Assembly: GCA_023053575.1 (NCBI GenBank)
Contig: JAKZAP010000078.1
Span: 124,001-188,000 of the forward strand
Direction: 5' to 3'
Length of the DNA stretch: 64,000 nucleotides
From: Branchinecta lynchi
Taxonomy: Eukaryota; Arthropoda; Branchiopoda; Anostraca; Branchinectidae
Each line of letters begins with the position of its first letter. Within the stretch, counting starts at the first letter, position 1. Below are positions 25,950-41,300 of this stretch, piece after piece. Below the pieces are notes generated by a model. That model was not told the DNA's origin and made no database searches. It worked only from the letters and a program-made list of their open reading frames with translations. The position numbers and the translations under genes are program-made.

Positions 25950-28900
25950 GGGAAAACCAACCTTGTGGGGAAACAAACCTTTCTGGAAAACCAACCTTGT
26001 GGCAAAACAAACCTTGTGGGAAAACAAACCTTGTGGGAAAACAAACCTTGTGGGAAAACAAACCTTGTGAGAAGACAAATCTTGTGGGGAAACAAACCTA
26101 GTGGGAAAACAAACCTTGTGAGAAAACAAACCTTGTGGGAAAACCAACCTTGCGGGAAAGCGAACCTTGCGGGAAAGCGAACCTCTTGGGAAAACCAACA
26201 CAGTGGGAAAACAAACTTTGTGAGAAAACAATCCTTGTGGGAAAACAAACCTTGTGGGGAAACAAACCTTGTGGGGAAACAAACCTTGTGGGAAAACTAA
26301 CCTTGTGGGAAAACAAACCTTGCGGGAAAACTAACCTTGTGGGAAAACAAACCCTGCGGAAAAACCAGCCTTGTGGGAAAACCAACCTTGTGGGGAAACA
26401 AACCTTTCGGGAAAACCAACCTTGTGGGAAAACAAGCCTTGTGAGAAAACAAACATTGTGGGGAAACAAACCTTGTGGGAAAACCAGCCTTGCGGGAAAG
26501 CGAACCTTTTGGGAAAACCAACCTTATGGGGAAAGCAACCCTGCGGGAAAACCAACCTTGTGGGAAAACCAACCTTGTGGGAAAACCAACCTTTTGGGAA
26601 AGCGAACCTTTTGGGAAAACCAACACAGTGGGAAAACAAACCTTGTGGGAAAACAAACCTTGTGGGGAAACAAACCTTGCGGGAAAACTAACCTTGTGGG
26701 AAAACAAACCCTGCGGGAAAACCAACCTTGTGGGAAAACCAACCTTGTGGGGAAACAAACCTTTCGGGAAAACCAACCTTGTGGGAAAACAAACCTTGTG
26801 GGAAAACAAACCTAGTGGGGAAACAAACCTTGTGGGAAAACCAACCTTGCCTGAAAGCGAACCTTTTGGGAAAACCAACACAGTGGGAAAACAAACCTTG
26901 TGGGTAAACCAACCTTGCGGGAAAACCAACCTTGGGGGAAAACAAAGCTTGTGGGAAAACATACCTTGTGGGAAAACCAACCTAGTGGGAAAAACAACCT
27001 TGGGGGAAAACAAAGCTTGTGGGAAAACAAACCTTGTGGGAAAACCAACCTAGTGGGAAAACAAACCTTGTGAGAAAACAAACCTTGTGGGAAAACCAAC
27101 CTTATGGGGAAAGCAACCCTGCGGGAAAACCAACCTTGTGGGAAAACCAACCTTGTGGGAAAACCAACCTTGTGGGAAAGCGAACCTTTTGGGAAAACCA
27201 ACACAGTGGGAAAACAAACCTTGTGGGAAAACAAACCTTGTGGGGAAACAAACCTTGCGGGAAAACTAACCTTGTGGGAAAACAAACCCTGCGGGAAAAC
27301 CAACCTTGTGGGAAAACCAACCTTGCGGGAAAGCGAACCTTTTGGGAAAACCAACACAGTGGGAAAACAAACCTTGTGAGAAAACAATCCTTGTGGGAAA
27401 ACAAACCTTGTGGGGAAACAAACCTTGTGGGGAAACAAACCTTGTGGGAAAACTAACCTTGTGGGAAAACAAACCTTGCGGGAAAACTAACCTTGTGGGA
27501 AAACAAACCCTGCGGGAAAGCAAACCTTGTGGGAAAACCAACCTTGTGGGGAAACAAATCTTTCTGGAAAACCAACCTTGTTGCAAAACAAACCTTGTGG
27601 GAAAACAAACCTTGTGGGAAAACAAACCCTGCGGGAAAGCAAACCTTGTGGGAAAACCAACCTTGTGGGGAAACAAACATTTCTGGAAAACCAACCTTGT
27701 GGCAAAACAAACCTTGTGGGAAAACAAACCTTGTGGGAAAACAAACCTTGTGGGAAAACAAACCTTGTGAGAAGACAAATCTTGTGGGGAAACAAACCTA
27801 GTGGGAAAACAAACCTTGTGAGAAAACAAACCTTGTGGGAAAACCAACCTTGCGGGAAAGCGAACCTTGCGGGAAAGCGAACCTCTTGGGAAAACCAACA
27901 CAGTGGGAAAACAAACTTTGTGAGAAAACAATCCTTGTGGGAAAACAAACCTTGTGGGGAAACAAACCTTGTGGGGAAACAAACCTTGTGGGAAAACTAA
28001 CCTTGTGGGAAAACAACCTTGCGGGAAAACTAACCTTGTGGGAAAACAAACCCTGCGGAAAAACCAGCCTTGTGGGAAAACCAACCTTGTGGGGAAACAA
28101 ACCTTTCGGGAAAACCAACCTTGTGGGAAAACAAGCCTTGTGAGAAAACAAACATTGTGGGGAAACAAACCTTGTGGGAAAACCAGCCTTGCGGGAAAGC
28201 GAACCTTTTGGGAAAACCAACCTTATGGGGAAAGCAACCCTGCGGGAAAACCAACCTTGTGGGAAAACCAACCTTGTGGGAAAACCAACCTTTTGGGAAA
28301 GCGAACCTTTTGGGAAAACCAACACAGTGGGAAAACAAACCTTGTGGGAAAACAAACCTTGTGGGGAAACAAACCTTGCGGGAAAACTAACCTTGTGGGA
28401 AAACAAACCCTGCGGGAAAACCAACCTTGTGGGAAAACCAACCTTGTGGGGAAACAAACCTTTCGGGAAAACCAACCTTGTGGGAAAACAAACCTTGTGG
28501 GAAAACAAACCTAGTGGGGAAACAAACCTTGTGGGAAAACCAACCTTGCCTGAAAGCGAACCTTTTGGGAAAACCAACACAGTGGGAAAACAAACCTTGT
28601 GGGTAAACCAACCTTGCGGGAAAACCAACCTTGGGGGAAAACAAAGCTTGTGGGAAAACATACCTTGTGGGAAAACCAACCTAGTGGGAAAAACAACCTT
28701 GGGGGAAAACAAAGCTTGTGGGAAAACAAACCTTGTGGGAAAACCAACCTAGTGGGAAAACAAACCTTGTGAGAAAACAAACCTTGTGGGAAAACCAACC
28801 TTATGGGGAAAGCAACCCTGCGGGAAAACCAACCTTGTGGGAAAACCAACCTTGTGGGAAAACCAACCTTGTGGGAAAGCGAACCTTTTGGGAAAACCAA

Positions 28901-29320
28901 CACAGTGGGAAAACAAACCTTGTGGGAAAACAAACCTTGTGGGGAAACAAACCTTGCGGGAAAACTAACCTTGTGGGAAAACAAACCCTGCGGGAAAACC
29001 AACCTTGTGGGAAAACCAACCTTGCGGGAAAGCGAACCTTTTGGGAAAACCAACACAGTGGGAAAACAAACCTTGTGAGAAAACAATCCTTGTGGGAAAA
29101 CAAACCTTGTGGGGAAACAAACCTTGTGGGGAAACAAACCTTGTGGGAAAACTAACCTTGTGGGAAAACAAACCTTGCGGGAAAACTAACCTTGTGGGAA
29201 AACAAACCCTGCGGGAAAGCAAACCTTGTGGGAAAACCAACCTTGTGGGGAAACAAATCTTTCTGGAAAACCAACCTTGTTGCAAAACAAACCTTGTGGG
29301 AAAACAAACCTTGTGGGAAA
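25950..29320 (+). repeat. Tandem duplication inside satellite, 1.70-kb period (2 copies)
   Basis: The interval of about 25.95-27.62 kb recurs at about 27.65-29.32 kb with an offset of 1699-1700 bp (100 units). Shared rare units are GTGAGAAGACAAATC at about 26068 and 27768, and TTGCCTGAAAGCG at about 26848 and 28547. The earlier 23.5-24.2 kb stretch is a more diverged relative. Confidence 0.8.
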
Positions 29321-32109
29321 ACAAACCTTGTGGGAAAACAAACCTTGTGAGAAAACAAACCTTGTGGGGAAACAAACCTAGTGGGAAAACAAACCTTGTG
29401 AGAAAACAAACCTTGTGGGAAAACCAACCTTGCGGGAAAGCGAACCTTGCGGGAAAGCGAACCTCTTGGGAAAACCAACACAGTGGGAAATCAAACCTTG
29501 TGAGAAAACAATCCTTGTGGGAAAACAAACCTTGTGGGGAAACAAACCTTGTGGGGAAACAAACCGTGTGGGAAAACAAACCTTGTGAGAAAACAAACCT
29601 TGTGGGGAAACAAACCTAGTGGGACAAACCTTGTGAGAAAACAAACCTTGTGGGAAAACCAACCTTGCGGGAAAGCGAACCTTGCGGGAAAGCGAACCTC
29701 TTGGGAAAACCAACACAGTGGGAAAACAAACCTTGTGAGAAAACAATCCTTGTGGGAAAACAAACCTTGTGTTAAATCAGACCTTGTGGGAAAACTAACC
29801 TTGCGGGAAAACCAACCTTGTGGGAAAACCAACCTTATGGGAAAACCAACCTTGCGGGAAAACAAACCTTTTGGGAAAACCAACCTTATGGGGAAACAAA
29901 CCCTGCGGGAAAACCAACCTTGTGGGAAAACCAACCTTGCGGGAAAGTGAACCTTTTGGGAAAACCAACACAGTGGGAAAACAAACCTTGTGAGAAAACA
30001 ATCCTTGTGGGAAAACAAACCTTGTGGGGAAACAAACCTTGTGGGGAAACAAACCTTGTGGGAAAACTAACCTTGTGGGAAAACAAACCTTGCGGGAAAA
30101 CTAACCTTGTGGGAAAACAAACCCTGCGGGAAAACAAACCTTGTGGGAAAACCAACCTTGTGGGGAAACAAACCTTTCTGGAAAACCAACCTTGTGGCAA
30201 AACAAACCTTGTGGGAAAACAAACCTTGTGGGAAAACAAACCTTGTGGGAAAACAAACCTTGTGAGAAAACAAACCTTGTGGGGAAACAAACCTAGTGGG
30301 AAAACAAACCTTGTGAGAAAACAAACCTTGTGGGAAAACCAACCTTGCGGGAAAGCGAACCTCTTGGGAAAACCAACACAGTGGGAAAACAAACTTTGTG
30401 AGAAAACAATCCTTGTGGGAAAACAAACCTTGTGGGGAAACAAACCTTGTGGGGAAACAAACCTTGTGGGAAAACTAACCTTGTGGGAAAACAAACCTTG
30501 CGGGAAAACTAACCTTGTGGGAAAACAAACCCTGCGGGAAAACCAGCCTTGTGGGAAAACCAACCTTGTGGGGAAACAAACCTTTCGGGAAATCCAACCT
30601 TGTGGGAAAACAAGCCTTTTGAGAAAACAAACATTGTGGGGAAACAAACCTTGTGGGAAAACCAGCCTTGCGGGAAAGCGAACCTTTTGGGAAAACCAAC
30701 CTTATGGGGAAAGCAACCCTGCGGGAAAACCAACCTTGTGGGAAACCAACCTTGTGGGAAAACCAACCTTTTGGGAAAGCGAACCTTTTGGGAAAACCAA
30801 CACAGTGGGAAAACAAACCTTGTGGGAAAACAAACCTTGTTGGGAAACAAACCTTGCGGGAAAACTAACCTTGTGGGAAAACAAACCCTGCGGGAAAACC
30901 AACCTTGTGGGAAAATCAACCTTGTGGGGAAACAAACCTTTCGGGAAAACCAACCTTGTGGGAAAACAAACCTTGTGGGAAAACAAACCTAGTGGGGAAA
31001 CAAACCTTGTGGGAAAACCAACCTTGCGGGAAAGCGAACCTTTTGGGAAAACCAACACAGTGGGAAAACAAACCTTGTGGGTAAACCAACCTTGCGGGAA
31101 AACCAACCTTGGGGGAAAACAAAGCTTGTGGGAAAACAAACCTTGTGGGAAAACCAACCTAGTGGGAAAAACAACCTTGGGGGAAAACAAAGCTTGTGGG
31201 AAAACAAACCTTGTGGGAAAACCAACCTAGTGGGAAAAACAACCTAGTGGGAAAACAAACCTTGTGAGAAAACAAACCTTGTGGGAAAACCAACCTTATG
31301 GGGAAAGCAACCCTGCGGGAAAACCAACCTTGTGGGAAAACCAACCTTGTGGGAAAACCAACCTTGTGGGAAAGCGAACCTTTTGGGAAAACCAACACAG
31401 TTGGAAAACAAACCTTGTGGGAAAACCAACCTTATGGGGAAAGCAACCCTGCGGGAAAACCAACCTTGTGGGAAAACAAACCTTGTGGGGAAACAAACCT
31501 AGTGGGAAAACAAACCTTGTGAGAAAACAAACCTTGTGGGAAAACAAACCTTGTGGGGAAACAAACCTTGTGGGGAAACAAACCTTGTGGGAAAACTAAC
31601 CTTGTGGGAAAACAAACCTTGCGGGAAAACTAACCTTGTGGGAAAACAAACCCTGCGGGAAAACAAACCTTGTGGGAAAACCAACCTTATGGGGAAAGCA
31701 ACCCTGCGGGAAAACCAACCTTGTGGGAAAACCAACCTTGTGGGAAAACCAACCTTGTGGGAAAGCGAACCTTTTGGGAAAACCAACACAGTGGGAAAAC
31801 AAACCTTGTGGGAAAACAAACCTTGCGGGAAAACTAACCTTGTGGGAAAACAAACCCTGCGGGAAAACAAACCTTGTGGGAAAACTAACCTTGTGGGGAA
31901 ACAAACCTTTCTGGAAAACCAACCTTGTGGCAAAACAAACCTTGTGGGAAAACAAACCTTGTGGGAAAACGAACCTTGTGGGAAAACAAACCTTGTGAGA
32001 AAACAAACCTTGTGGGAAAACCAACCTTGCGGGAAAGCGAACCTTGCGGGAAAGCGAACCTCTTGGGAAAACCAACACAGTGGGAAAACAAACCTTGTGA
32101 GAAAACAAT

Positions 32110-35100
32110 CCTTGTGAGAAAACAAACCTTGTGGGGAAACAAACCTTGTGGGGAAACAAACCTTGTGGGAAAACTAACCTTGTGGGAAAAAAAACCTTGC
32201 GGGAAAACTAACCTTGTGGGAAAACAAACCCTGCGGGAAAACCAGCCTTGTGGGAAAACCAACCTTGTGGGGAAACAAACCTTTCGGGAAAACCAACCTT
32301 GTGGGAAAACAAACCTTGTGAGAAAACAAACATTGTGGGAAAACCAACCTTGTGGGAAAGCGAATCTTGCGGGAAAGCGAACCTTTTGGGAAAACCAACA
32401 CAGTGGGAAAACAAACCTTGTGAGAAAACAATCCTTGTGGGAAAACAAACCTTGCGGGAAAACTAACCTTGTGGGAAAACAAACCCTGCGGGAAAACCAG
32501 CCTTGTGGGAAAACCAACCTTGTGGGGAAATAAACCTTTCGGGAAAACCAACCTTGTGGGAAAACAAACCTTGTGAGAAAACAAACATTGTGGGGAAACA
32601 GACCTTGTGGGAAAACCAGCCTTGCGGGAAAGCGAACCTTTTGGGAAAACCAACACAGTGGGAAAACAAACCTTGTGGGAAAACCAACCTTGCGGGAAAA
32701 CCAACCTTGGGGGAAAACAAAGCTTGTGGGAAAACAAACCTTTTCGGAAAACCAACCTAGTGGGAAAAACAACCTAGTGGGAAAACAAACCTTGTGAGAA
32801 AACAAACCTTGTGGGAAAACCAACCTTATGGGGAAAGCAACCCTGCGGGAAAACCAACCTTGTGGGAAAACCAACCTTGTGGGAAAACGAACCTTGTGGG
32901 AAAGCGAACCTTTTGGGAAAACCAACACAGTGGGAAAACAAACCTTGTGGGAAAACCAACCTTGCGGGAAAACCAACCTTGGGGGAAAACAAACCTTGTG
33001 GGAAAACAAACCTTGTGGGGAAACAAACCTAGTGGGAAAACAAACCTTGTGAGAAAACAATCCTTGTGGGAAAACAAACCTTGTGGGGAAACAAACCTTG
33101 CGGGAAAACTAACCTTGTGGGAAAACAAAAACTGCGGGAAAACCAACCTTGTGGGAAAACCAACCTTGTGGGGAAACAAACCTTTCGGGATAACCAATCT
33201 TGTGGGAAAACAAACCTTGTGGGAAAACAAACCTTGTGGGGAAACAAACCTTGTGGGAAAACCAACCTTGCGGGAAAGCGAACCTTTTGGGAAAATCAAC
33301 AAAGTGGGAAAACAAACCTTGTGGGAAAACCAACCTTGCGGGAAAACCAACCTTGGGGGAAAACAAACTTTGTGGGAAAACAAACCTTGTGGGAAGACCA
33401 ACCTAGTGGGAAACACAACCTAGTGGGAAAACAAACCTTATGGGGAAAGCAACCCTGCGGGAAAACCAACCTTGTGGGAAAACCAACCTTGTGGGAAAGC
33501 GAACCTTTTGGGAAAACCAACACAGTTGGAAAACCAACCTTGTGGGAAAACCAACCTTGCGGGAAAACCAACCTTGGGGGAAAACAAACCTTGTGGGAAA
33601 ACAAACCTTGTGGGGAAACAAACCTTGTGGGGAAACAAACCTTGTGGGAAAACTAACCTTGTGGGAAAACAAACCTTGTGGGAAAAGCGAACCTTTTGGG
33701 AAAGAGAACCTTTTGGGAAAACCAACACAGTGGGAAAACAAACCTTTTGGGTAAACCAACCTTACGGGAAAACCAACCTTGGGGGAAAACAAAGCTTGTG
33801 GGAAAACAAACCCTGCGGGAAAACCAACCTTGTGGGAAAACCAACCTTGTGGGGAAACAAACCTTTCTGGAAAACCAACCTTGTGGGAAAACCAACCTTT
33901 CGGGAAAACAAACCTTGTGGGAAAACAAACCTTGTGGGAAAAGAAACCTTGTGGGAAAACAAACCTTGTGGGAAAACAAACCTTGTGAGAAAACAAACCT
34001 TGTGGGGAAACAAACCTTGGGGGAAAACCAACCTTGCGGGAAAGCGAACCTTTTGGGAAAACCAACACAGTGGGAAAACAAACCTTGTGGGAAAACCAAC
34101 CTTGCGGGAAAACCAACCTTGGGGGAAAACAAAGCTTGTGGGAAAACAAACCTTGTTGGAAAACCAACCTAGTGGGAAAAACAACCTAGTGGGAAAACAA
34201 ACCTTGTGAGTAAACAAACCTTGTGGGAAAACCAACCTTATGGGGAAAGCAACCCTGCGGGAAAACCAACCTTGTGGGAAAACCAACCTTGTGGAAAAAC
34301 AAACCTTGTGAGAAAACAAACCTTGTGGGGAAACAAACCTAGTGGGAAAACAAACCTTGTGAGAAAACAAACCTTGTGGGAAAACCAACCTTGCGGGAAA
34401 GCGAACCTTGCGGGAAAGCGAACCTCTTGGGAAAACCAACACAGTGGGAAAACAAACCTTGTGAGAAAACAATCCTTGTGGGAAAACAAACCTTGTGGGG
34501 AAACAAACCTTGTGGGGAAACAAACCTTGTGGGAAAACAAACCTTGTGAGAAAACAAACCTTGTGGGGAAACAAACCTAGTGGGAAAACAAACCTTGTGA
34601 GAAAACAAACCTTGTGGGAAAACCAACCTTGCGGGAAAGCGAACCTTGCGGGAAAGCGAACCTCTTGGGAAAACCTACACAGTGGGAAAACAAACCTTGT
34701 GAGAAAACAATCCTTGTGGGAAAACAAACCTTGTGGGGAAACAAACCTTGTGGGGAAACAAACCTTGTGGGAAAACTAACCTTGTGGGAAAACAAACCTT
34801 GTGGGGAAACAAACCTTGTGGGGAAACAAACCTTGTGGGAAAACAAACCTTGTGAGAAAACAATCCTTGTGGGAAAACAAACCTTGTGGGGAAACAAACC
34901 TTGTGGGGAAACAAACCTTGTGGGGAGACAAACCTTGTGGGAAAACAAACCTTGTGGGAAAACCAACCTTATGGGGAAAGCAACCCTGCGGGAAAACCAA
35001 CCTTGTGGGAAAACCAACCTTGTGGGAAAACCAACCTTGTGGGAAAGCGAACCTTTTGGGAAAACCAACACAGTGGGAAAACAAACCTTGTGGGAAAACA

Positions 35101-38100
35101 AACCTTGTGGGGAAACAAACCTTGCGGGAAAACTAACCTTGTGGGAAAACAAACCCTGCGGGAAAACCAACCTTGGGGGAAAACAAAGCTTGTGGGAAAA
35201 CAAACCTTGTGGGAAAACCAACCTAGTGGGAAAAACAACCTAGTGGGAAAACAATCCTTGTGAGAAAACAAACCTTGTGGGGAAACAAACCTTGTGGGGA
35301 AACAAACCTTGTGGGAAAACTAACCTTGTGGGAAAAAAAACCTTGCGGGAAAACTAACCTTGTGGGAAAACAAACCCTGCGGGAAAACCAGCCTTGTGGG
35401 AAAACCAACCTTGTGGGGAAACAAACCTTTCGGGAAAACCAACCTTGTGGGAAAACAAACCTTGTGAGAAAACAAACATTGTGGGAAAACCAACCTTGTG
35501 GGAAAGCGAATCTTGCGGGAAAGCGAACCTTTTGGGAAAACCAACACAGTGGGAAAACAAACCTTGTGAGAAAACAATCCTTGTGGGAAAACAAACCTTG
35601 CGGGAAAACTAACCTTGTGGGAAAACAAACCCTGCGGGAAAACCAGCCTTGTGGGAAAACCAACCTTGTGGGGAAATAAACCTTTCGGGAAAACCAACCT
35701 TGTGGGAAAACAAACCTTGTGAGAAAACAAACATTGTGGGGAAACAGACCTTGTGGGAAAACCAGCCTTGCGGGAAAGCGAACCTTTTGGGAAAACCAAC
35801 ACAGTGGGAAAACAAACCTTGTGGGAAAACCAACCTTGCGGGAAAACCAACCTTGGGGGAAAACAAAGCTTGTGGGAAAACAAACCTTTTCGGAAAACCA
35901 ACCTAGTGGGAAAAACAACCTAGTGGGAAAACAAACATTGTGAGAAAACAAACCTTGTGGGAAAACCAACCTTATGGGGAAAGCAACCCTGCGGGAAAAC
36001 CAACCTTGTGGGAAAACCAACCTTGTGGGAAAACGAACCTTGTGGGAAAGCGAACCTTTTGGGAAAACCAACACAGTGGGAAAACAAACCTTGTGGGAAA
36101 ACCAACCTTGCGGGAAAACCAACCTTGGGGGAAAACAAACCTTGTGGGAAAACAAACCTTGTGGGGAAACAAACCTAGTGGGAAAACAAACCTTGTGAGA
36201 AAACAATCCTTGTGGGAAAACAAACCTTGTGGGGAAACAAACCTTGCGGGAAAACTAACCTTGTGGGAAAAACAAAAACTGCGGGAAAACCAACCTTGTG
36301 GGAAAACCAACCTTGTGGGGAAACAAACCTTTCGGGATAACCAATCTTGTGGGAAAACAAACCTTGTGGGAAAACAAACCTTGTGGGGAAACAAACCTTG
36401 TGGGAAAACCAACCTTGCGGGAAAGCGAACCTTTTGGGAAAATCAACAAAGTGGGAAAACAAACCTTGTGGGAAAACCAACCTTGCGGGAAAACCAACCT
36501 TGGGGGAAAACAAACTTTGTGGGAAAACAAACCTTGTGGGAAGACCAACCTAGTGGGAAACACAACCTAGTGGGAAAACAAACCTTATGGGGAAAGCAAC
36601 CCTGCGGGAAAACCAACCTTGTGGGAAAACCAACCTTGTGGGAAAGCGAACCTTTTGGGAAAACCAACACAGTGGGAAAACCAACCTTGTGGGAAAACCA
36701 ACCTTGCGGGAAAACCAACCTTGGGGGAAAACAAACCTTGTGGGAAAACAAACCTTGTGGGGAAACAAACCTTGTGGGGAAACAAACCTTGTGGGAAAAC
36801 TAACCTTGTGGGAAAACAAACCTTGTGGGAAAAGCGAACCTTTTGGGAAAGAGAACCTTTTGGGAAAACCAACACAGTGGGAAAACAAACCTTTTGGGTA
36901 AACCAACCTTACGGGAAAACCAACCTTGGGGGAAAACAAAGCTTGTGGGAAAACAAACCCTGCGGGAAAACCAACCTTGTGGGAAAACCAACCTTGTGGG
37001 GAAACAAACCTTTCTGGAAAACCAACCTTGTGGGAAAACCAACCTTTCGGGAAAACAAACCTTGTGGGAAAACAAACCTTGTGGGAAAAGAAACCTTGTG
37101 GGAAAACAAACCTTGTGGGAAAACAAACCTTGTGAGAAAACAAACCTTGTGGGGAAACAAACCTTGGGGGAAAACCAACCTTGCGGGAAAGCGAACCTTT
37201 TGGGAAAACCAACACAGTGGGAAAACAAACCTTGTGGGAAAACCAACCTTGCGGGAAAACCAACCTTGGGGGAAAACAAAGCTTGTGGGAAAACAAACCT
37301 TGTTGGAAAACCAACCTAGTGGGAAAAACAACCTAGTGGGAAAACAAACCTTGTGAGTAAACAAACCTTGTGGGAAAACCAACCTTATGGGGAAAGCAAC
37401 CCTGCGGGAAAACCAACCTTGTGGGAAAACCAACCTTGTGGAAAAACAAACCTTGTGAGAAAACAAACCTTGTGGGGAAACAAACCTAGTGGGAAAACAA
37501 ACCTTGTGAGAAAACAAACCTTGTGGGAAAACCAACCTTGCGGGAAAGCGAACCTTGCGGGAAAGCGAACCTCTTGGGAAAACCAACACAGTGGGAAAAC
37601 AAACCTTGTGAGAAAACAATCCTTGTGGGAAAACAAACCTTGTGGGGAAACAAACCTTGTGGGGAAACAAACCTTGTGGGAAAACAAACCTTGTGAGAAA
37701 ACAAACCTTGTGGGGAAACAAACCTAGTGGGAAAACAAACCTTGTGAGAAAACAAACCTTGTGGGAAAACCAACCTTGCGGGAAAGCGAACCTTGCGGGA
37801 AAGCGAACCTCTTGGGAAAACCTACACAGTGGGAAAACAAACCTTGTGAGAAAACAATCCTTGTGGGAAAACAAACCTTGTGGGGAAACAAACCTTGTGG
37901 GGAAACAAACCTTGTGGGAAAACTAACCTTGTGGGAAAACAAACCTTGTGGGGAAACAAACCTTGTGGGGAAACAAACCTTGTGGGAAAACAAACCTTGT
38001 GAGAAAACAATCCTTGTGGGAAAACAAACCTTGTGGGGAAACAAACCTTGTGGGGAAACAAACCTTGTGGGGAGACAAACCTTGTGGGAAAACAAACCTT

Positions 38101-38400
38101 GTGGGAAAACCAACCTTATGGGGAAAGCAACCCTGCGGGAAAACCAACCTTGTGGGAAAACCAACCTTGTGGGAAAACCAACCTTGTGGGAAAGCGAACC
38201 TTTTGGGAAAACCAACACAGTGGGAAAACAAACCTTGTGGGAAAACAAACCTTGTGGGGAAACAAACCTTGCGGGAAAACTAACCTTGTGGGAAAACAAA
38301 CCCTGCGGGAAAACCAACCTTGGGGGAAAACAAAGCTTGTGGGAAAACAAACCTTGTGGGAAAACCAACCTAGTGGGAAAAACAACCTAGTGGGAAAAAA
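32110..38400 (+). repeat. Tandem duplication inside satellite, 3.15-kb period (2 copies)
   Basis: Copy 1 is about 32.11-35.25 kb and copy 2 about 35.26-38.40 kb, offset 3146-3147 bp (185 units plus indels). Shared rare units are GTGGGGAAATAAACC at about 32521 and 35667, AAAAACTGCGGG at about 33127 and 36274, and GTGTGAGTAAAC at about 34205 and 37352. One copy has an extra base near 36266. Confidence 0.85.
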
Positions 38401-38579
38401 AACCTTGTGAGAAAACAAACCTTGTGGGAAAACCAACCTCATGGGGAAAGCAACCCTGCGGGAAAACCAACCTTGTGGAAAAACCAACCTTGTGGGAAAA
38501 CCAACCTTGTGGGAAAGCGAACCTTTTGGGAAAACCAACACAGTGGGAAAACAAACCTTGTGGGAAAACAAACCTTGTG

Positions 38580-41300
38580 GGGAAACAAACCTTGCGGGAA
38601 AACTAACCTTGTGGGAAAACAAACCCTGCGGGAAAACCAACCTTGTGGGAAAACCAACCTTGTGGGGAAACAAAACTTTCGGGAAAACCAACCTTGTGGG
38701 AAAACAAACCTTGCGGGAAAACTAACCTTGTGGGAAAACAAACCCTGCGGGAAAACCAACCTTGTGGGAAAACCAACCTTGTGGGGAAACAAACCTTTCG
38801 GGAAAACCAACCTTGTGGGAAAACAAACATTGTGTTAAATCAGACCTTGTGGGAAAACTAACCTTGCGGGAAAACCAACCTTGTGGGAAAACCAACCTTA
38901 TGGGAAAACCAACCTTGCGGGAAAACCAACCTTGGGGGAAAATAAACCTTGTGGGTAAACAAACCTTGTGGGAAAACAAACCTTGTGGGAAAACCAACCT
39001 AGTGGGAAGACAAACCTTGTGAGAAAACAAACCTTGTGGGAAAACCAACCTTATGGGGAAACAAACCCTGCGGGAAAACCAACCTTGTGGGAAAACCAAC
39101 CTTGCGGGAAAGCGAACCTTTTGGGAAAACCAACACAGTGGGAAAACAAACCTTGTGAGAAAACAATCCTTGTGGGAAAACAAACCTTGTGGGGAAACAA
39201 ACATTGTGGGGAAACCAACCTTGGGGGAAAACAAACCTTGTGAGAAAACAAACCTTGTGGGGAAACATACCTAGTGGGAAAACAAACCTTGTGAGAAAAC
39301 AAACCTTGTGGGAAAACCAACCTTGCGGGAAAGCGAACCTTGCGGGAAAGCGAACCTTTTGGGAAAACCAACACAGTGGTAAAACAAACCTTGTGAGAAA
39401 ACAATCCTTGTGGGAAAACAAACCTTGTGGGGAAACCAACCTTGCGGGAAAACCAACCTTTGGGGAAAACAATCCTTGTGGGAAAACAAACCTTGTGGGA
39501 AAACAAACCTTGTGGGAAAACAAACCTTGTGAGAAAACAAACCTTGTGGGGAAACAAACCTAGTGGGAAAACAAACCTTGTGAGAAAACAAACCTTGTGG
39601 GAAAACCAACCTTGCGGGAAAGCGAACCTTGCGGGAAAGCGAACCTCTTGAAAACCAACACAGTGGGAAAACAAACCTTGTGAGAAAACAATCCTTGTGG
39701 GAAAACAAACCTTGTGGGGAAACAAACCTTGTGGGGAAACGAACCTTGTGGGAAAACTAACCTTGTGGGAAAACAAACCTTGCGGGAAAACTAACCTTGT
39801 GGGAAAACAAACCCTGCGGGAAAACCAGCCTTGTGGGAAAACCAACCTTGTGGGGAAACAAACCTTTCGGGAAAACCAACCTTGTGGGAAAACAAACCTT
39901 GTGAGAAAACAAACATTGTGGGAAAACAAACCTTGTGGGGAAACAAACCTTGCGGGAAAACTAACCTTGTGGGAAAACAAACCCTGCGGGAAAACCAACC
40001 TTGTGGGAAAACCAACCTTGTGGGGAAACAAAACTTTCGGGAAAACCAACCTTGTGGGAAAACAAACCTTGCGGGAAAACTAACCTTGTGGGAAAACAAA
40101 CCCTGCGGGAAAACCAACCTTGTGGGAAAACCAACCTTGTGGGGAAACAAACCTTTCGGGAAAACCAACCTTGTGGGAAAACAAACATTGTGTTAAATCA
40201 GACCTTGTGGGAAAACTAACCTTGCGGGAAAACCAACCTTGTGGGAAAACCAACCTTATGGGAAAACCAACCTTGCGGGAAAACCAACCTTGGGGGAAAA
40301 TAAACCTTGTGGGTAAACAAACCTTGTGGGAAAAAAAACCTTGTGGGAAAACCAACCTAGTGGGAAGACAAACCTTGTGAGAAAACAAACCTTGTGGGAA
40401 AACCAACCTTATGGGGAAACAAACCCTGCGGGAAAACCAACCTTGTGGGAAAACCAACCTTGCGGGAAAGCGAACCTTTTGGGAAAACCAACACAGTGGG
40501 AAAACAAACCTTGTGAGAAAACAATCCTTGTGGGAAAACAAACCTTGTGGGGAAACAAACATTGTGGGGAAACCAACCTTGGGGGAAAACAAACCTTGTG
40601 AGAAAACAAACCTTGTGGGGAAACATACCTAGTGGGAAAACAAACCTTGTGAGAAAACAAACCTTGTGGGAAAACCAACCTTGCGGGAAAGCGAACCTTG
40701 CGGGAAAGCGAACCTTTTGGGAAAACCAACACAGTGGTAAAACAAACCTTGTGAGAAAACAATCCTTGTGGGAAAACAAACCTTGTGGGGAAACCAACCT
40801 TGCGGGAAAACCAACCTTTGGGGAAAACAATCCTTGTGGGAAAACAAACCTTGTGGGAAAACAAACCTTGTGGGAAAACAAACCTTGTGAGAAAACAAAC
40901 CTTGTGGGGAAACAAACCTAGTGGGAAAACAAACCTTGTGAGAAAACAAACCTTGTGGGAAAACCAACCTTGCGGGAAAGCGAACCTTGCGGGAAAGCGA
41001 ACCTCTTGAAAACCAACACAGTGGGAAAACAAACCTTGTGAGAAAACAATCCTTGTGGGAAAACAAACCTTGTGGGGAAACAAACCTTGTGGGGAAACGA
41101 ACCTTGTGGGAAAACTAACCTTGTGGGAAAACAAACCTTGCGGGAAAACTAACCTTGTGGGAAAACAAACCCTGCGGGAAAACCAGCCTTGTGGGAAAAC
41201 CAACCTTGTGGGGAAACAAACCTTTCGGGAAAACCAACCTTGTGGGAAAACAAACCTTGTGAGAAAACAAACATTGTGGGAAAACAAACCTTGTGGGGAA
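38580..41300 (+). repeat. Nested 1358-bp tandem duplication (first pair)
   Basis: The interval of about 38.58-39.94 kb is repeated at about 39.94-41.30 kb with an offset of 1358 bp (80 units less 2 bp). The missing two bases are the GG of a CTCTTGGG unit at about 39648 and 41006. Shared rare units include CAGTGGTAAAAC at about 39374 and 40732. Confidence 0.85.
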